Part shown: piece after piece, positions 50,591-53,683 of the stretch
Layout: each line of letters opens with the position of its first letter
How positions within the stretch are numbered: the first letter of the stretch is position 1
Assembly (NCBI GenBank): GCA_026225295.1
Contig: JAMFSN010000187.1
Coordinates: 1 to 53,683, forward strand
DNA from: Frankia alni
GTDB lineage: Bacteria; Actinomycetota; Actinomycetes; Frankiales; Frankiaceae
Length of the DNA: 53,683 nt
Direction of reading: 5' to 3'
Position numbers and translations under genes: made by a program
The notes under the pieces: model-generated
What the model saw: the letters and a program-made list of their open reading frames with translations, nothing else
What the model was told of the DNA's origin: nothing
The model's database searches: none

Positions 50591-51961
50591 GTGCATGATC
50601 TGTCCAAGATCGTAAAGGCCTACGACGTCCGCGGCGTCGTGCCGTCCGAGCTGGACGAGGAAGCGGCCCGGGCGCTCGGCGGCGCGTTCATCCGCCTGCT
50701 CGGGGCCACCGAGATCGTCACCGCCCACGACATGCGCGAGTCGAGCATCCCGCTGGCCGCGGCCTTCGCCGCCGGCGCGACCGAGCAGGGCGCGAACGTC
50801 ATCGAGGCCGGGCTCGGCTCGACCGACCTGCTCTACTTCGCCGCCGGTTCGCTCGACGTCCCGGGCGCGATGTTCACCGCTTCGCACAACCCCGCCAAGT
50901 ACAACGGGATCAAGCTGTGCCGGGCCGGCGCGGCCCCGATCGGGCAGGACACCGGGCTGCGGGAGATCCGGGATCTCGCCCAGCAGGGCGTTGAAGTCCC
51001 GGCCGGGGTCACGCCCGGAACCGTGTCGCGGCGCGACCTGCTCAGCGCCTACGCGCAGTACCTGCACGAGCTGGTGAGCCTGGCCGGCGGCCGACCGCTG
51101 ACCATCGTGGTCGACGCGGGCAACGGCATGGGCGGGCTGACCGTGCCGGCCGTGCTCGGCGAAGAGCCCGGGCTCACGATCATCCCGATGTATTTCGAGC
51201 TCGACGGCTCGTTCCCGAACCACGAGGCGAACCCGATCGAGCCGGCCAACCTGGCCGACCTGCGCAAGGCCGTGCTGGCCGCCGGGGCGGACCTGGGCCT
51301 CGCGTTCGACGGCGACGCCGACCGTTGCTTCGTCGTCGATGAGCGCGGCGACATCGTCTCGCCGTCGACGATCACCGCGCTGGTGGCCAGCCGCGAACTG
51401 GCCCGGGAGCCGGGCGCCACCGTGATCCACAATGTGATCGTCAGCCGTGGCGTCCCGGACCTGGTCCGGGAACTGGGCGGCACTCCGGTGCGCACGCGCG
51501 TCGGTCACTCCTTCATCAAGGCCGAGATGGCCCGGACCGGCGCCGTCTTCGGGGGCGAGCACTCCGGGCACTTCTACTTCCGGGACTTCTGGCGGGCCGA
51601 CTCGGGAATGCTGGCCGCGCTGCACGTGCTGGCGGCGGTCGGCGAGCAGGACGGCCCGGCCTCCGGGCTGTTCGCCGCGTTCTCCCGGTACAGCCTTTCG
51701 GGGGAGGTCAACTCGGAGGTGGCCGACGCCCATGCCACCATGGTGGAGATCGAGGCCGCCTACGCCGGGGCCGCCGCGAGCGTCGACCGCCTCGACGGGC
51801 TTACTGTCGATCTGGGCGACGGGACGTGGTTCAATCTGCGACCGTCCAACACCGAGCCGCTGCTGCGCCTCAACGTCGAGGCGCCCGACGACGCCACCAT
51901 GGAGCGCGTTCGTGACGAGATCCTCGCTCGCGTACGTGCCGGAGGGGAAACACCGTCATGA
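50591..51961 (+). CDS. pmmA: Phosphomannomutase/phosphoglucomutase
   Basis: 456 residues. GTG 50591 is favoured since the protein begins at KIVKAYDVRGVVP, and a GGAAGGGGG tract lies about 9 bp upstream; a GTG six codons earlier is possible. The alpha-D-phosphohexomutase markers are all present: phospho-Ser98 in TASHNP, the metal loop DGDADRC (Asp240/242/244), GGEHSGHFYF, and phosphate-binding RPSNTEPLLR. It interconverts mannose-6-P and mannose-1-P (or glucose), feeding ManB (36818) for GDP-mannose. Ortholog of Rv3257c by position. ATGA overlap with the Trm112-like gene. Confidence 0.94.
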   Translation: MHDLSKIVKAYDVRGVVPSELDEEAARALGGAFIRLLGATEIVTAHDMRESSIPLAAAFAAGATEQGANVIEAGLGSTDLLYFAAGSLDVPGAMFTASHNPAKYNGIKLCRAGAAPIGQDTGLREIRDLAQQGVEVPAGVTPGTVSRRDLLSAYAQYLHELVSLAGGRPLTIVVDAGNGMGGLTVPAVLGEEPGLTIIPMYFELDGSFPNHEANPIEPANLADLRKAVLAAGADLGLAFDGDADRCFVVDERGDIVSPSTITALVASRELAREPGATVIHNVIVSRGVPDLVRELGGTPVRTRVGHSFIKAEMARTGAVFGGEHSGHFYFRDFWRADSGMLAALHVLAAVGEQDGPASGLFAAFSRYSLSGEVNSEVADAHATMVEIEAAYAGAAASVDRLDGLTVDLGDGTWFNLRPSNTEPLLRLNVEAPDDATMERVRDEILARVRAGGETPS

Positions 51962-52167
51962 TGCTCGACCCGTCCCTGCTGGAAATTCTTGCCTGCCCGT
52001 GCCCGGAGCACGCCCCTCTGCGCCAGGACACCCAGCTCGGCGAGCCGGTTCTGGTCTGCACCTCCTGCAACCTGGCGTTCCCGGTCCGCGACGGCATCCC
52101 TGTCATGCTGCTCGACGAGGCCCGTCCGTTCGACGCTCCGGCGGACGAGCACGCCCCGGTGTCCTGA
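51958..52167 (+). CDS. Trm112/UPF0434-family small zinc protein
   Basis: 69 residues, ATG overlapping the pmmA stop. It begins LDPSLLEILACPCPE and has VLVCTSCNLAFPVRDGIPVML, with Cys13/15 and Cys34/37 in the usual Trm112-type zinc ribbon (one of the first pair is CxC not CxxC). Bacterial Trm112-like proteins are thought to activate methyltransferases or assist envelope enzymes; here its place between pmmA and the SIS gene is conserved in actinobacteria. Confidence 0.87.
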   Translation: MMLDPSLLEILACPCPEHAPLRQDTQLGEPVLVCTSCNLAFPVRDGIPVMLLDEARPFDAPADEHAPVS

Positions 52168-52204
52168 TCCGCAACCCGCCCGGGCTCCGGACGACCACCC
52201 GTCG

Positions 52205-53368
52205 ATGAGCACCCACCTCGACGAGCTGATCCTCGACGACCCGGCCGCGATCACCGCCGCCGACCCGGGCGAACTGTTGCCGCAGGTCGCCACGGCCGGG
52301 CGCCAGGTGCGGGAGGCCGCCGCCCGGACCGCCGAGGCCGGGCTGGCCGGGGTCGCGCTCGACGGTCGCCCGCGGGCGGTCGTCGTGCTCGGGGTCGGGG
52401 GCTCGGGAGCGGCCGGCGACGTGTTGACCGCGATCGCCGGGACGTCCGCTCCGGTTCCGATCGTCGGGCACCAGGGTTACGGGTTGCCCGGCTGGGTCGG
52501 TGTCGCCGACCTGGTCATCGCCGTGTCGTCGTCGGGGACGGACGAGGAGCCGCTGTCGGGCCTCGACGACGCGGCCCGCCGCGGGGCCCGCCTGATGGCG
52601 GTCGGAGCTCCGGACTCACCGCTGGCCTTCCTGGCCGAGAGTAACCGGGCGACGTTCGTCCCCATCCCGCCGGACGGTCGACCGGCCCGGGCCAGCCTGT
52701 GGGCGCTGTCGCTCCCGCTGCTGCTCGCCGGCCGGGAACTGGGCCTGCTACACCTGCCCCCCGAGGTCGTGGAAGCGACGGCCGCGCGGTTGGAGGAGGT
52801 CGCGACCCGCTGCCGGCCCTCGAGCGAAGCCTTCGTCAACCCGGCCAAGACGCTGGCCCTGGAACTGGCCGGCGCGCTGCCGATGGTCTGGGGGACCTCG
52901 CCGCCGATGGGGGTCGCGGCCATCCGCGCGGCCGGCCAGTTGGCCCGCAACGCCAAGTATCCGGCCATCGCCGGGCTGCTCCCCGAGGCCGGGTTCGACC
53001 AGCTGGCCACGTTCGACGGGGTGTTCGGGGCCCGGGCCGGGACCGGCGGCGGGCCCGATCCCGACGATTTCTTCCGGGACCGGACCGAAAGGCCCGACGC
53101 GACCCGGCTGAAGTTGGTGCTGCTGCGCGACCCGGCGGTCGAGCAGCCGCCGGTCGCCCGACGCGCCAATGCCGTCCGGGACGTCGCCGCCGAGCGCGGC
53201 GTGGGTGTCACCGAGCTGCGGCCCGAGGGCACCAGCCCGCTGGAGCGGTTCGCGTCCCTGACCGGCCTGCTGGACTATGCGAGCGTGTACCTGGGGATCG
53301 CGCTGGGCATCGATCCGACGCCGAGTTCGGCGGCCCGCGAACTGGCCCTGCGCATCGACTCGGCCTGA
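52205..53368 (+). CDS. SIS-domain protein, probable phosphoglucose/phosphomannose isomerase
   Basis: 387 residues from ATG 52205; the longer frame overlaps the Trm112-like gene in a different frame and was rejected. VVVLGVGGSGAAGDVLTAIAG and VIAVSSSGTDEEPLSGLDDA are the two glycine/serine sugar-phosphate motifs of SIS domains, and a second SIS half follows with ALPMVWGTSPPMGVAAIRAAGQ and AGLLPEAGFDQLATFDG. This is the bifunctional PGI/PMI (archaeal-type) fold, homologous to Rv3256c. It could turn fructose-6-P into mannose-6-P for PmmA. manA, usually next, is not reached before the window ends. Confidence 0.86.
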   Translation: MSTHLDELILDDPAAITAADPGELLPQVATAGRQVREAAARTAEAGLAGVALDGRPRAVVVLGVGGSGAAGDVLTAIAGTSAPVPIVGHQGYGLPGWVGVADLVIAVSSSGTDEEPLSGLDDAARRGARLMAVGAPDSPLAFLAESNRATFVPIPPDGRPARASLWALSLPLLLAGRELGLLHLPPEVVEATAARLEEVATRCRPSSEAFVNPAKTLALELAGALPMVWGTSPPMGVAAIRAAGQLARNAKYPAIAGLLPEAGFDQLATFDGVFGARAGTGGGPDPDDFFRDRTERPDATRLKLVLLRDPAVEQPPVARRANAVRDVAAERGVGVTELRPEGTSPLERFASLTGLLDYASVYLGIALGIDPTPSSAARELALRIDSA

Positions 53369-53388
53369 GGGCCGGGGGGGAGTCGGAT

Positions 53389-53667
53389 GTGATCACCGCC
53401 GTCGTGCTGGTCCGGACCGCCGTCGACCGCATCGCCGAAACCGCCGAGGCGCTCGCCGAGCTGGCCGAGGTGAGCGAGGTCTACTCGGTGACCGGCGACC
53501 ACGACCTGATCGCGATCGTGCGGGTGCGCGCGCACGACGACCTCGCCGAGGTGATTCCGGGAAAGATCAACAAGGTGCCGGGGGTCGCGCACACCGAGAC
53601 CCACGTCGCGTTCCGGGCCTACTCCCGCCACGACCTCGAGGCCGCGTTCTCCCTGGGACTGGACTGA
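53389..53667 (+). CDS. Stand-alone Lrp/AsnC ligand-binding domain protein
   Basis: 92 residues from GTG 53389, with GGGGGGAG 8 bp upstream. It is only the RAM/AsnC effector domain: AVVLVRTAVDRIAETAEALA, SEVYSVTGDHDLIAIVRVRA, and KVPGVAHTETHVAFRAYSR, without the DNA-binding HTH. Such stand-alone domains usually bind amino acids or partner proteins as dimers to octamers. The C-terminus is duplicated in DNA just after the stop (see repeat). 20 bp follow the SIS gene, so it is probably co-transcribed. Confidence 0.85.
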   Translation: MITAVVLVRTAVDRIAETAEALAELAEVSEVYSVTGDHDLIAIVRVRAHDDLAEVIPGKINKVPGVAHTETHVAFRAYSRHDLEAAFSLGLD

Positions 53668-53683
53668 GCTGGGACTGGACTGA
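53653..53683. repeat. 15-bp direct repeat spanning the last stop codon
   Basis: CTGGGACTGGACTGA occurs at 53653-53667 (ending the Lrp-domain gene) and again at 53669-53683, one base apart. Both carry a TGA, so the duplication added nothing to the protein. It is cut by the window's right edge. Confidence 0.85.

Noticed and set aside
1-53683. tRNA, rRNA or transposase genes
   Set aside because: No conserved tRNA arms, rRNA motifs or DDE/Tyr-recombinase motifs were recognised by reading both strands; a dedicated tRNA scan would settle it.

Overview
The window is very GC-rich and densely coded. Starts are often GTG or TTG, and stop/start overlaps of the GTGA and ATGA type are common. FbiA, FbiB and a fused CofG-CofH FbiC (coenzyme F420), WhiB, RmlD/WbbL/ManB and a phosphomannomutase point to a high-GC actinobacterium. 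The order wbbL, manB, fbiB-fbiA, whiB2, metallopeptidase-like gene, DUF3499, phosphomannomutase, SIS isomerase matches the conserved block known from Mycobacterium (Rv3265c to Rv3256c). Species cannot be fixed from the sequence alone.

Layout. (1) 1-2368, minus strand: a three-gene unit made of a secreted peptidoglycan-binding-like protein, an acyl-carrier-protein/GNAT fusion and a DUF2142-type membrane glycosyltransferase that runs off the left edge. rmlD diverges from it. (2) 3.7-6.1 kb: a small acquired-looking patch with a Panacea-domain antitoxin and a decayed partner, then a methyltransferase and an AraC regulator that diverge from apparently leaderless starts. (3) 6.1-15.7 kb: four large polytopic GT-C or YfhO-type proteins and an ECF sigma factor with a long soluble C-terminal extension. 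(4) 15.6-26.1 kb: a polysaccharide export locus. wzm-wzt and three glycosyltransferases are tightly coupled on the minus strand; a COG5610-like HAD protein and a methyltransferase diverge on the plus strand. (5) 26.05-26.75 kb: the only long non-coding stretch, with two diverged copies of a roughly 150-bp element. (6) 26.7-36.8 kb: a TPR protein behind a palindromic operator, a second DUF2142-type protein, a hexapeptide acyltransferase, and a plus-strand run of glycosyltransferases ending in wbbL-like and manB genes. (7) 37.9-44.2 kb: a truncated MarR gene fused head-on to a hydrolase remnant, then tetR-fbiA-fbiB diverging from fbiC. (8) 44.4-53.7 kb: whiB2, a giant GT2/membrane protein, DUF5719, metallopeptidase-like, DUF3499, pmmA, Trm112-like, SIS isomerase and a stand-alone Lrp ligand-binding domain.

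Taken together, the window is mostly a cell-envelope region. It supplies nucleotide sugars (dTDP-rhamnose, GDP-mannose), lipid-linked sugar transferases, cytosolic glycosyltransferases and an ABC exporter, with the F420 genes embedded. The most distinctive points are the ACP-GNAT fusion operon, the extended sigma factor translationally overlapping a membrane transferase, the beta-sandwich modules inserted into glycosyltransferases beside Wzm/Wzt, and the TetR-controlled F420 operon with an inverted repeat over its -10 box. No tRNA, rRNA, CRISPR array, transposase or convincing rho-independent terminator was seen.
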